Below are positions 1-7,574 of a stretch of DNA of 32,288 nt, piece after piece; positions within the stretch are counted from its first letter, which is position 1; each line of letters starts with the position of its first letter. The position numbers and the translations under genes were made by a program. The stretch comes from an uncultured Clostridia bacterium. Its GTDB lineage: Bacteria; Bacillota; Clostridia; Oscillospirales; Oscillospiraceae. The stretch spans positions 1 through 32,288 of the forward strand of contig CAMCNO010000018.1 in NCBI GenBank assembly GCA_945876285.1. Reading direction: 5' to 3'. The notes below the pieces were generated by a model that did no database searches, was not told the origin of the DNA, and saw only the letters and a list, made by a program, of their open reading frames with translations.

Positions 1-39
1 CAGGCGGTGGTGGTTGAGCCGAGAATCCCCCGGCTTTAG
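1..39 (+). CDS. tnpB: TnpB-type transposon nuclease, extreme C-terminus (partial)
   Basis: Frame 1 reads QAVVVEPRIPRL and then TAG at 37-39. A tail of the form VE-x-R-x-PRL followed by a stop inside a hairpin is what I know from the C-termini of IS200/IS605-family TnpB (RNA-guided nuclease) proteins. Only 12 codons are visible and the catalytic RuvC and zinc-finger parts lie outside the window, so the call rests on the tail plus the adjoining transposon-end structure. It reads toward the acyltransferase gene, which lies on the opposite strand. A chance open frame is the alternative. Confidence 0.6.
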   Translation, partial: QAVVVEPRIPRL

Positions 40-55
40 CCGTGGGGAGTGTCAA
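1..55 (+). mobile_element. IS200/IS605-type right end with reRNA/omega-RNA scaffold hairpin
   Basis: The segment contains a stem-loop (CCCCCGGCT at 27-35 against AGCCGTGGGG at 38-47, one bulged T) followed by AGTGTCAA ending at 55. The putative TnpB stop lies inside the hairpin. Subterminal hairpins and a terminal TCAA are typical of IS200/IS605 right ends, where the same sequence is the 3' part of the guide RNA scaffold used by TnpB. By that model the element ends at about 55 and flanking host DNA, which would serve as guide, begins at 56. The left end and any TnpA transposase are outside the window. Confidence 0.65.
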
Positions 56-76
56 ATACTAATAGTGTTTAATATC

Positions 77-1132
77 TTAAACCATGTACTTTTTAATAAT
101 TGGAATTTGGTTTAATAACGCAGATATTGAAAACGAAATAACAAAAACTATCATTCCAATGAAGAGCACCGCAAATGCAGAATTGAAAGATAATGTATTT
201 AATCCTGCTCGAAGATTTAACTGTTCAATCACAAGCGCATGGATGAGATATGCTCCAAAACTGTATTTTGACAGCTTTTGGATATACTCATTTATCCTGT
301 TATGTTGATATTTTCTATATTTAAACCAAGTAAATATAGCCAATGCTTCAAAAAGCACATTCACAGTAAAATATCCGTAGTAATTGGAACAATATGTTTG
401 CGTTTTTAGTGCAACCAACAAATCTAATCCAATAGTGGCTGCAAAACCAATCGCCCCCATTACATATATCATCATTCTTTGCCTTTTGCTCAATACAATC
501 TTATTGACATAATAGCCCAAAACAAAATAGCTCGCATATCCTAAAACGATATGCATATTCATATTGTTTACATCTTGTCTAATTGCATTAGCTCCTTCAA
601 TTACGAATCCATTTCCAAAGTCATTTGCCAAAGTAAAAAACTCTGGAATAACAAATGCAAAGAAAAATGCTAACAAAAGAAAATATCGAACCTTATTATC
701 ATTTTCCGCAATGGGCTTAATAAAAGGGACACACATATATAGACCAACTATCATAAGTATAAACCACATATGATAGTGACCTGTCGCAAATGCCATTATC
801 TTATCAACCATACTTCCCTCTGTGAATAGGGCATAGATTGATGACCATATAACATAAGAAATAACCATGCGCAGAATATACTTTGTATAAATTGTCTTTA
901 ATGGGATATCTCGATTTAGAAATAAAGCACCACTTATCATCACAAATACTGGTACTCCCCATCTCACTATGCTGTCAAAGAAGTTAAATACTTGCCAATC
1001 AAATCCGTTTACATCAGTTGAATGCCAATTTTGACCAGAAAGATGTAAAATCATCACTGCAAAAGTAGCAAACACCCTAATATAATCAAAATATATTGTT
1101 CTTTCTGCCCAATTTTGCCCGTTCTGCTTCAT
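77..1132 (-). CDS. Membrane acyltransferase, acyltransferase-3 (OafA/WecH-like) family
   Basis: A 351-residue integral membrane protein that probably moves an acyl (often acetyl) group to a cell-surface polysaccharide or other envelope acceptor; the true substrate cannot be read. Seen: N-terminal FDYIRVFATFAVMILHL, carrying the family's conserved Arg and the His about ten residues on, roughly ten hydrophobic segments, an internal HMWFILMIVGLY segment, and SFGAYLIHA near the C-terminus. The ATG at 1132 is chosen over an upstream alternative at 1279 because AGAGG sits just before it and the hydrophobic family N-terminus starts there. The gene is strikingly AT-rich against a G+C-rich background on the upstream side, and a transposon end lies 21 bases beyond its stop. 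Both suggest horizontal acquisition. Confidence 0.85.
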   Translation of the reverse strand: MKQNGQNWAERTIYFDYIRVFATFAVMILHLSGQNWHSTDVNGFDWQVFNFFDSIVRWGVPVFVMISGALFLNRDIPLKTIYTKYILRMVISYVIWSSIYALFTEGSMVDKIMAFATGHYHMWFILMIVGLYMCVPFIKPIAENDNKVRYFLLLAFFFAFVIPEFFTLANDFGNGFVIEGANAIRQDVNNMNMHIVLGYASYFVLGYYVNKIVLSKRQRMMIYVMGAIGFAATIGLDLLVALKTQTYCSNYYGYFTVNVLFEALAIFTWFKYRKYQHNRINEYIQKLSKYSFGAYLIHALVIEQLNLRAGLNTLSFNSAFAVLFIGMIVFVISFSISALLNQIPIIKKYMV

Positions 1133-1172
1133 AACGGTACCTCTGCCCTTTTTCTCATGTTTCTCGATACAC

Positions 1173-1493
1173 CTACGGCAAGATTTCAATTTCAATTTTG
1201 TGAGTAAAGCCCTGCTCGTTGACCCGCTGAATGGAACTGCCGGACAGCACCGCCGGGAAATCCAGGGCGACGGAGACAATGTCCTTCGGGGTAAACAGCA
1301 CGTTCTGCACGAAGTCCTCCCGCAGCAGGACGCCGGAGATGGCGCCGAAGTCCTCGTAGGACCCGCCGGTCTGCAGGAGGTATGCTGTCAGCACCAGTCC
1401 CGCCAGCAGGGCCAGCGCAAAGGCCCGGATAGCCCATGTACGTGCCGGATGTTTTGCGTTCCGTGCCTTTGCCTCGCCCCTTTTCTGCGTTTT
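1173..1493 (-). pseudogene. Small single-pass membrane protein lacking a recognisable start codon
   Basis: Directly after the TAA of the upstream ATPase gene, in the same frame, 106 sense codons stay open to a TAG at 1173-1175. The translation has a basic N-terminal part (KRGEAKARNAKHPAR), one hydrophobic helix (AFALALLAGLVLTAYLL) and a well-behaved soluble domain (GGSYEDFGAISGVLLREDF, then FTPKDIVSVALDFPAVLSG). Codon usage is like that of neighbouring genes, so it looks like real coding sequence. However, no ATG, GTG or TTG occurs before a GTG at 1394, and that start would cut through the membrane helix. Possibilities: a start lost by mutation near the A6 run at 1488-1493, stop-codon readthrough, or a rare start. 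The last codons run into the AT-rich island. Family not recognised. Confidence 0.5.
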
Positions 1494-3095
1494 TTATTTC
1501 CGGAACGTGCCGAACAGGCCCCGGACGATCTGTTTGCCCAGCTCCCGGCCCACGGTATTGGCGGCGGAGTTGATGGCCTTTTCCAGGGGGTCCTGCTTTC
1601 TGCGGCTGGAGGTGGTTCGGGTGGAAGTGGTGCGGCGGGTAGAGGTGGAGGCGCGCCGGGGCGCGGCGGCCTGACGGTACATCCGCTCCCGTTCCCGCTG
1701 TTCCTTCTCCCAGGCGGCCTGCTGAGCCTTCAGTTCCTTCTCCCGGGCTTTCTGCTCCTTTTCCCATGCTGCCTGCCGTGCGGTTTCCTCCTCCCGGACG
1801 GTTTCCTGCTGGCGGGCTTCCTCCAGTATCTCATAAGCGGAGCGGCGGTCTACGGCCTCGCCGTATTTTTGAGCCAGAGGGCTGTTTTGGATAGCGGCTT
1901 TGACCTCCGCCTCCGGAGCGGCGCTCATGGAGCTGCGGGGCGGCAGGATGTTGGCCTTTTCCACGATGGAGGGGACACCTTTCTCATCCAGTACGGACAC
2001 CAATGCCTCGCCCACGCCCAGGGCCTGGAGAGCCTCCTCGGTATCAAAGGCGGGATTCACCCGGAAGGACCGGGCGGCGGCCCGCAGGGCCTTCTGGTCG
2101 TTGGGGGTGTAGGCCCGCAGGGCGTGCTGCACCCGGTTGCCGATCTGGCCCAGGACGCTGTCGGGGATGTCAGAGGGATTCTGGGTAATGAACCACACGC
2201 TGACGCCCTTGGAGCGGATGAGCCGCACCACCTGCTCCACCTTTTCCACCAGCGCCTTGGGGGCATCATTGAACAGGAGGTGGGCCTCGTCGAAGAAGAA
2301 GGCCAGCTTGGGCTTGTCCAGATCGCCCGCCTCCGGCAGCATTTCATACAGCTCAGAGAGCATCCACAGCAGGAAGGTGGCGTACAGCAGGGGGTGCTGG
2401 AACAGTTCCTGGCACTCCAGAATGTTCATCACGCCCCGGCCGTCCTCGGCCCAGTCCACCCAGTCGGCAATGTCCAGGGCAGGTTCGCCGAAGAAGATGT
2501 CGCCGCCCTCGTCCTCCAGCTGCAGCAGCGCGCGCTGGATGGCGCCCACGGACTGGCTGGAGATGTTGCCGTAGGTCAGCTTGTACTCCTTGGCGTTGTC
2601 GCCCACGAACTGCACCATACTCCGCAGGTCCTTCAGGTCGATGAGCAGCCATCCCTTGTCGTCCGCAATGCGGAACACGATGCGCAGCACGCCGCTCTGG
2701 GTCTCGTTCAGGCCCAGCAGGCGGCTCAGCAGCTCCGGTCCCATCTCGGAGATGGTGGTGCGGACGGGATGGCCCTTCTTGCCATATACGTCGAAGAACC
2801 GAACGGGGTAGGCGGTGTAGTCAAAGCCAGTGATGCCCATGGTGTCGATGCTGCGGCGGATGTGCTTGTTCTCGCAGCCGGGCAGGCACATACCGGAGAC
2901 ATCGCCCTTGATGTCCGCCAGGAACACGGGGACGCCCATGTCGCTGAAGGACTCCGCCAGCACCTTCAGCGTGACGGTCTTACCGGTGCCGGTGGCGCCG
3001 GCGATGAGGCCGTGTCGGTTGGCCATGCCGGGCTCCAGATAGATGGGGCGGTCGCTGGTTGCCAGCCAGACCTTGTGCGCTTCGTTCATGTACAT
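1494..3095 (-). CDS. DUF853/YjgR-type HerA-like P-loop ATPase
   Basis: A 533-residue P-loop NTPase of the HerA/FtsK-like superfamily, closest in style to the DUF853 (E. coli YjgR) family, whose cellular role is poorly defined. Seen: Walker A GATGTGKT at residues 33-40, a DIKGD segment at 61-65 typical of HerA-like proteins, and Walker [13 protein letters not shown] at 264-275. The ITQNP stretch about 40 residues later fits a sensor-like site. From about residue 430 an Arg/Glu/Gln-rich probable coiled coil is followed by a Ser/Thr/Arg-rich linker and a short helical tail. The ATG at 3095 is supported by GGGAGGG six bases upstream. It stands alone except for the in-frame start-less ORF after its stop. 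DNA translocation or remodelling is inferred from superfamily. Confidence 0.88.
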   Translation of the reverse strand: MYMNEAHKVWLATSDRPIYLEPGMANRHGLIAGATGTGKTVTLKVLAESFSDMGVPVFLADIKGDVSGMCLPGCENKHIRRSIDTMGITGFDYTAYPVRFFDVYGKKGHPVRTTISEMGPELLSRLLGLNETQSGVLRIVFRIADDKGWLLIDLKDLRSMVQFVGDNAKEYKLTYGNISSQSVGAIQRALLQLEDEGGDIFFGEPALDIADWVDWAEDGRGVMNILECQELFQHPLLYATFLLWMLSELYEMLPEAGDLDKPKLAFFFDEAHLLFNDAPKALVEKVEQVVRLIRSKGVSVWFITQNPSDIPDSVLGQIGNRVQHALRAYTPNDQKALRAAARSFRVNPAFDTEEALQALGVGEALVSVLDEKGVPSIVEKANILPPRSSMSAAPEAEVKAAIQNSPLAQKYGEAVDRRSAYEILEEARQQETVREEETARQAAWEKEQKAREKELKAQQAAWEKEQRERERMYRQAAAPRRASTSTRRTTSTRTTSSRRKQDPLEKAINSAANTVGRELGKQIVRGLFGTFRK

Positions 3096-3170
3096 AGGAA
3101 ACCCTCCCGTGTTTTCTGAAATATCAGTCTCATGATACCATGAGGGATAGCATTCGTCCAGATTTTACGC

Positions 3171-3200
3171 AAAAAAGTCCCGCCGATGGTGGCGGGACTT
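3171..3200 (-). terminator. Rho-independent terminator of the GntR-ABC operon
   Basis: Read on the minus strand, a perfect stem AAGTCCCGCC/GGCGGGACTT with a short loop is followed by a run of T residues, 18 bases past the permease stop codon. Confidence 0.85.
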
Positions 3201-3218
3201 TCAAAATGTTCAGGATGT

Positions 3219-3827
3219 TCAGCCCTGCCGCTTGGCGTAAAACCGCATGGACAGGGGGACGGATACAGCGTTCAGGAGCACGGCGGCCAACAGCATGATG
3301 ACCAGGACGGGACCCAGGGAGGCAAAGACCGTTCCGTTGTTCATGTTTTCGACAATGGAGGCAACGGCTCCGGCGCCGCCGCAGATGAGGAAGATAATGA
3401 GGAACATGCCCAGCCGCCCTCTTTCCACACCCAGGCGGAACATCAGTGGCAGAGAGAGGGCCAGGATGCAGAGGGCACCTAGGACGGACAGGGCCATGAC
3501 GCCTGGGAGAAACGCCCGGTCAATCACCAGGGAGAGGGCCGCCTGCAGCAGGCCGGAGAGCACCGCCGCGGCGCCGATACACAGCCAGCCGAACACGTAC
3601 TTGCCCAGCACGATGTCCCGGGCGGAGTAGGGCATCATGGCGGCCAGCTGGTCCCACTTGCTCCGCTCGTCGTAGGCCAGGGCGGTGTAGGGCAGCATGG
3701 AGGTGTAGATGACGGCGAAGGCGTTGTTGAATCCGCTGGGGAGAGCGGAGAACAACAAAATCATCACCAGGAAATACCTCATCTGCTTCCAGATGACATA
3801 GGTATCCTTCAATATGAGCGCTTTCAT
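3219..3827 (-). CDS. ABC-2 type transporter permease
   Basis: A 202-residue membrane protein with about six hydrophobic segments, taken as the membrane half of an exporter with the ATPase encoded just upstream. Seen: MKALILKDTYVIWKQMRYFL at the N-terminus, a typical cytoplasmic lead-in of ABC-2 permeases, then alternating helices and a basic C-terminal RFYAKRQG. The cytoplasmic loop ERSKWDQLAAMMPYSARDIV resembles the conserved loop of ABC-2 permeases. The start overlaps the ATPase stop (ATGA), so translation is coupled. Substrate unknown; YtrA-type clusters in Firmicutes often respond to cell-wall-active compounds, which is only suggestive here. Confidence 0.85.
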   Translation of the reverse strand: MKALILKDTYVIWKQMRYFLVMILLFSALPSGFNNAFAVIYTSMLPYTALAYDERSKWDQLAAMMPYSARDIVLGKYVFGWLCIGAAAVLSGLLQAALSLVIDRAFLPGVMALSVLGALCILALSLPLMFRLGVERGRLGMFLIIFLICGGAGAVASIVENMNNGTVFASLGPVLVIMLLAAVLLNAVSVPLSMRFYAKRQG

Positions 3828-4678
3828 CTGTTCTTCGCTCCTTTCACCAAAAACAGCACGATGTCCTCCACCGAGGGCTTCTCCAATTGGAACCCGGCGG
3901 GGGCCAGGTCCCGCTTGATGAGCGCCCGGACGCCGCCGTAGCGGGTCTCCTCCCGGGCCACGATGGCCTCCGGCTGCAGGCAGTCCAGATTCTCCCGGGA
4001 GTCTTCGAAGATGCCGTACTGCTCCAGCAGCCGGTCCTTTTCCTCGCAGAACAGCAGGTCGCCCTTGTGGATGAAGGCGATGTAATCGCAGAGCTTCTCC
4101 AGGTCGCTCAAAATGTGGGAGGAGATGAGGATGGAATGGTCCTCCTCCCGGGTGAACTCGTTGAAGATGTCCAGCACCTCGTCCCGGACGATGGGGTCCA
4201 GCCCGGCGGTGGCCTCGTCCAGCACCAGGAGCTTGGGCTGGTGGCTGAGGGCCACGGTGATGGCCAGCTTCATGCGCATACCGCGGGAGAAGTCCTTGAA
4301 CTGCTTTTTCTCCGGCAGGTCAAAGCGCTTCAGGTAGCCGTCGTAGAGTTTCTGGTCCCACCGGCGGTAGGTGGCGGCCATGATCTTCCCCACCTGCATG
4401 GCGTTCAGGGATTCGGGGAAATAGGCCTCGTCCAGCACCACGCCCACATCCTCCTTCACTTCCCGAAACTCCGGGGAGGAGACGTCCGTGCCCAGCACGG
4501 CAGCCGTGCCGCTGTCGGGCTGCAGGGCGCCCATCAGTAGACGGATGGTGGTGGATTTACCGGCGCCGTTCTCGCCCACCAGGCCGCAGATGGTGCCGCT
4601 GGGCACCGTCAGGTTCAGGTCCCGGATGGCGAAGTCGCCGAAGGATTTGTTGATGTGAGAGAGTTCAATGGCGTTCAT
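3824..4678 (-). CDS. ABC transporter ATP-binding protein
   Basis: A 284-residue nucleotide-binding subunit. Walker A GENGAGKST lies at residues 35-43, a degenerate signature FSRGMRMK at 130-137 (in place of LSGGQ, as in many ABC-2 exporters with GntR partners), Walker B LLVLDEA at 150-156, D-loop GLDP and the switch His in ISSHIL near 188. The C-terminal 60 or so residues after the ATPase core are a variable extension. Its start overlaps the GntR gene stop and its stop overlaps the permease start, both as ATGA, so the three genes form one translationally coupled operon. It powers the adjacent permease; direction and substrate are not known. Confidence 0.92.
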   Translation of the reverse strand: MNAIELSHINKSFGDFAIRDLNLTVPSGTICGLVGENGAGKSTTIRLLMGALQPDSGTAAVLGTDVSSPEFREVKEDVGVVLDEAYFPESLNAMQVGKIMAATYRRWDQKLYDGYLKRFDLPEKKQFKDFSRGMRMKLAITVALSHQPKLLVLDEATAGLDPIVRDEVLDIFNEFTREEDHSILISSHILSDLEKLCDYIAFIHKGDLLFCEEKDRLLEQYGIFEDSRENLDCLQPEAIVAREETRYGGVRALIKRDLAPAGFQLEKPSVEDIVLFLVKGAKNR

Positions 4679-5055
4679 CAGGATTCCTCCTCCAACAGGA
4701 TGCGGAGCATGTCTTGCAGCTCCGTCGGGGTCACGCCGCAGCTTTTTGCCAGCTCCGCGGCGGCGGACAGGTGGTCCTCCAGATTTTTCAGCTGCTGCTC
4801 CCGGATGAGGTCGAGGTTTTTCTCCGCCACGAAGCAGCCCTTCCCTGCCACGGTGGTGACGAACCCCTCGGCCTCCAGCTCGTCATAGGCCCGCTTCGTG
4901 GTGATGACGGAAATTTTCAGGTCCTTTGCCAGTGCCCGGATGGAGGGCAGCGCCTCCCCCGGCTGCAGCGTCCCGGCGATGATCTGGGCCTTGATCTGGG
5001 AACTGATCTGGTCGTAGATGGGCTGGCCCGCGGTGTTTCGGATAATGAGTTCCAT
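4678..5055 (-). CDS. GntR-family (YtrA subfamily) transcriptional regulator
   Basis: A 125-residue repressor with a winged-helix DNA-binding domain (residues about 5-75) and a short helical C-terminal tail for dimerisation, the compact architecture of the YtrA subgroup. Seen: QPIYDQISSQIKAQI, GEALPSIRALAKDL and TKRAYDELEAEGF, the standard GntR helices, then GKGCFV closing the wing. The ATG at 5055 is preferred over the upstream one at 5103 because GGAGG sits 6 bases before it and the upstream start would lie inside the promoter. It leads the ABC operon and probably represses it through the palindrome at 5076-5103. Confidence 0.92.
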   Translation of the reverse strand: MELIIRNTAGQPIYDQISSQIKAQIIAGTLQPGEALPSIRALAKDLKISVITTKRAYDELEAEGFVTTVAGKGCFVAEKNLDLIREQQLKNLEDHLSAAAELAKSCGVTPTELQDMLRILLEEES

Positions 5056-5075
5056 GGAATTCCTCCGTTCGTACT

Positions 5076-5113
5076 GTGCATGTACAGTATATACAGTATG
5101 CACGGTTTGTCAA
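5076..5113 (-). promoter_or_regulatory. SigA-type promoter with GntR operator for the ABC operon
   Basis: On the minus strand TTGACA (5113-5108) is followed after 16 bases by TATACT (5091-5086). Overlapping the -10 is an imperfect palindrome with arms GTGCAT (5076-5081) and ATGCAC (5098-5103), centred at 5089.5, with two direct copies of TACAGTAT inside. YtrA-type repressors bind GTAC-rich palindromes at such positions, so autorepression is likely. Confidence 0.75.
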
Positions 5114-5210
5114 GGGGGAAATTAATATTTCTTTTTTCTGCCGCCACTAGGAAACGGGCGGAAACTGTGATATACTACGAAACCAGATAAAAAATGGGAG
5201 GTCAGGGCCT

Positions 5211-6185
5211 TTGGAGCGTGTCAGCGGCGTCAACAACTGGAAACTGGTCATCCGCCGGGAGGCGGCAGGCGTTGTCATCCTGTGGGCGGCCACCTGCGAC
5301 GCCCAGGCGGCCTTGCCGGACAACCTGTTCGGCCTGCCGGTGACGGCCCTGGGCCACCATGCCCTGACGCCGGGGCGTCCCATGCCGGAGGGGGAGGAGG
5401 TCCTGGTGACCTGCGGCCCTGCCGGCGGCGATGACTGGGACAACAGCGCCCTGACGGACCTGACGCTGCCGGACAGCCTGGAGCGGGTGGGCGATTACGG
5501 CTTTTTCAACTGCCGGACGCTGAAGACCCTGCGGCTGCGGGACACCGTCCGCTATTGGGGCGGCGGAGCGTTGATGAACTGCCGGACGCTGGATACCTTC
5601 CACATCGCCTGCACCGGGGCGGAGGGCGAGCTGCTGGCGTATCTCGCGGAGGAGCTGCCCCGGGAGCTGGACGTGACGCTTTATCGGACGGACGGGCAGA
5701 CAGCCCGGCTGATTTTCCCGGAGTATGTGGAGGTCTACGAGGAGAACTGCCCCGCCCACCACTTCGATTACAACATCTACGGCGCGGGCTACGGCTACCA
5801 CCACTGCTTTTACCGCAAGCAGTTCAGCTTCAAGACCTACGACGACCTGTGGCGTCCCATGCTGGGCATGGAGTACGACAAAGACTGCGCCCTGCGTCTG
5901 GCCTGGTGGCGGCTGCGGTATCCCGTGGAGCTGGCGGATCAGGCGGAGGCGGCTTATCTGGGTTATCTCCGCCAGCGACCCCTTGCTGCCGGGCGGTGGC
6001 TGCTGGAGCGGCGGGACACAGAGGGCCTTCAATTTCTGCTGCGGACATTGGACTGGAGCCGGGACGATCTGGCGGCCCTCTGCGGCGAGGCCCGGGAGAA
6101 GGACAGCCCAGAGGCTTTGGCCCTGCTTCTGGAGGAACAGCATCGGCGGTTCCCTACGGGATTGGACAAGAGCTTTGACCTGTAA
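5211..6185 (+). CDS. Leucine-rich-repeat (BspA/LRR_5-like) protein with helical C-terminal domain
   Basis: A 324-residue protein of unknown role. Residues about 85-130 carry two BspA-like repeats (TLPDSLERVGDYGFFNCRTL, then a second copy ending in MNCRTLDTF). The second half has a His/Tyr-rich segment (HHFDYNIYGAGYGYHHCFY, near 190-210) and an Ala/Leu/Arg-rich helical region. There is no signal peptide or membrane helix, so it should be cytoplasmic. No ATG is available; TTG at 5211 is used because GGAGG ends nine bases upstream. It is followed at once by the DUF2201/VWA gene and forms the head of a four-gene plus-strand cassette, so a joint role with the MoxR/VWA pair, perhaps as adaptor or client, is inferred. 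A TGATATACT sequence ending near 5175 may be an extended -10. Confidence 0.75.
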   Translation: MERVSGVNNWKLVIRREAAGVVILWAATCDAQAALPDNLFGLPVTALGHHALTPGRPMPEGEEVLVTCGPAGGDDWDNSALTDLTLPDSLERVGDYGFFNCRTLKTLRLRDTVRYWGGGALMNCRTLDTFHIACTGAEGELLAYLAEELPRELDVTLYRTDGQTARLIFPEYVEVYEENCPAHHFDYNIYGAGYGYHHCFYRKQFSFKTYDDLWRPMLGMEYDKDCALRLAWWRLRYPVELADQAEAAYLGYLRQRPLAAGRWLLERRDTEGLQFLLRTLDWSRDDLAALCGEAREKDSPEALALLLEEQHRRFPTGLDKSFDL

Positions 6186-6194
6186 GTGAGACGT

Positions 6195-7559
6195 ATGGAC
6201 AATCAGAAAGATTTTACCCAAATCGGGCGGGATATTCTGCTTACCGCCCGGAATGAACTGTATATGAACCTGCCCTATCTGGACGTGGCGCTGTGCGCGC
6301 TGGACTTCCAGCCCGGCGGCGGGGTGACGCTGTCCATCGCCACCGACGGCGAGACGCTGTACTACGACGGCGCTTATCTGGCGGAGCGGTATCTCCGCAG
6401 CCGGGTGTACACCAACCGGGCGTACCTCCATGTCATCCTCCACTGTATGCTCCGCCATCTGGGAAAGAAGCGGGGCAAGGTGCCGGAGCTGTGGGACCTG
6501 GCCTGCGACGTGGCGGTGGAGAGCATCCTGGACGGCCTGAACTACCCCTGTCTGGATGGCGGCAGCGTGCCCGCCAAGCGGAAATTCTACGGTGAGTGCC
6601 GCCAGGATATGCCGGTACTCACCGCCGAGGGCATTTACCGCCGCCTGCTGCGGCTGAGTCTGCCGGAGTACGAGGTGGCCCAGCTCCAGCGTCGGTTTCT
6701 GGAGGACGACCACGGCCTCTGGGACCCGGAAAAGCAGGACGACCAGGAGCAGTCCCAGCAGCAGGATGAGAAGTGGAGAGATTTATCGGAAAAGACACAG
6801 ACCGGCATGGAGACCGTGCTGGCGGGCCAGGCCACCGGCGGCGAAGCGGTGCTGGAGCAAATTCAGGTGGCCAACCGGGACGACGTGGACTACCGGGCCT
6901 TCCTGCGGCGGTTCGCCGTGCCCCGGGAGGTGCTGGGAGTGGACGGTGACGCTTTTGACTACGGCTTTTACTCTTATGGCCTGCGGCTCTACGGCAATAT
7001 GCCCCTGGTGGAGCCCACGGAGACCCGGGAGGAAAAGCGCATCGAGGATTTCGTCATCGCCGTGGACACCTCCATGTCCACCTCCGGCGAGCTGGTGCGG
7101 CAGTTCCTGGCCTGCACCTACGCCATCCTGCGCAGCACGGAGACCTTCACCCGCAAGGTGAATATCCGCATCATCCAGTGTGACGACCAGGTGCGCTCCG
7201 ACACCGCCATCCATGATTTGGAGGATTTGAAGCGGTACATGGATCACTTCCAGCTTGTCGGTGGCAGCGCCACGGATTTCCGCCCGGTGTTTGAGCACGT
7301 TGCCCGGCTGCAGAAAGAGGGGGCTTTCACCTCTCTCCGGGGGCTGGTGTACTTTACCGACGGCATGGGCGTCTACCCCAAGAAGCGCCCGCCCTATGAG
7401 ACGGCCTTTGTGCTTCTGGAGGAACCGCCGATGTCCGTGAAAATACCGCCCTGGGCCATCCGGCTGGTGCTGGACCTGCCGGGGCTGGAACAGGCGAAGC
7501 AGGAAGCCGCCGAGGAATACCCGGATATGATCGACTGGGACGAGCTGCCCCAGCTGTAA
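6195..7559 (+). CDS. DUF2201-type protein: metallopeptidase-like domain plus VWA-like domain
   Basis: A 454-residue two-domain protein, the usual partner of a MoxR ATPase. The N-terminal part (to about 150) resembles the putative metallopeptidase domain of DUF2201, with HVILHCMLRH at about 83-92 and LWDLACDVAVE downstream; the Glu of a classical HExxH zincin motif is Val here. A polar Gln/Glu/Asp linker follows. The C-terminal VWA-like domain has the metal-ion site DTSMSTS, a GGSATDF segment and a YFTDGMG strand-loop. The ATG at 6195 is chosen over a GTG at 6186 as the more ordinary start; both have poor ribosome sites. The gene begins just after the LRR stop, so coupling is likely. Confidence 0.83.
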   Translation: MDNQKDFTQIGRDILLTARNELYMNLPYLDVALCALDFQPGGGVTLSIATDGETLYYDGAYLAERYLRSRVYTNRAYLHVILHCMLRHLGKKRGKVPELWDLACDVAVESILDGLNYPCLDGGSVPAKRKFYGECRQDMPVLTAEGIYRRLLRLSLPEYEVAQLQRRFLEDDHGLWDPEKQDDQEQSQQQDEKWRDLSEKTQTGMETVLAGQATGGEAVLEQIQVANRDDVDYRAFLRRFAVPREVLGVDGDAFDYGFYSYGLRLYGNMPLVEPTETREEKRIEDFVIAVDTSMSTSGELVRQFLACTYAILRSTETFTRKVNIRIIQCDDQVRSDTAIHDLEDLKRYMDHFQLVGGSATDFRPVFEHVARLQKEGAFTSLRGLVYFTDGMGVYPKKRPPYETAFVLLEEPPMSVKIPPWAIRLVLDLPGLEQAKQEAAEEYPDMIDWDELPQL

Positions 7560-7574
7560 CGGAGGAATCGCGAT

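Noticed and set aside
1200-3119. 639-codon plus-strand frame opposite the HerA-like ATPase
   Set aside because: A mirror frame with no family motifs; the minus strand has Walker A and B motifs and a ribosome site.
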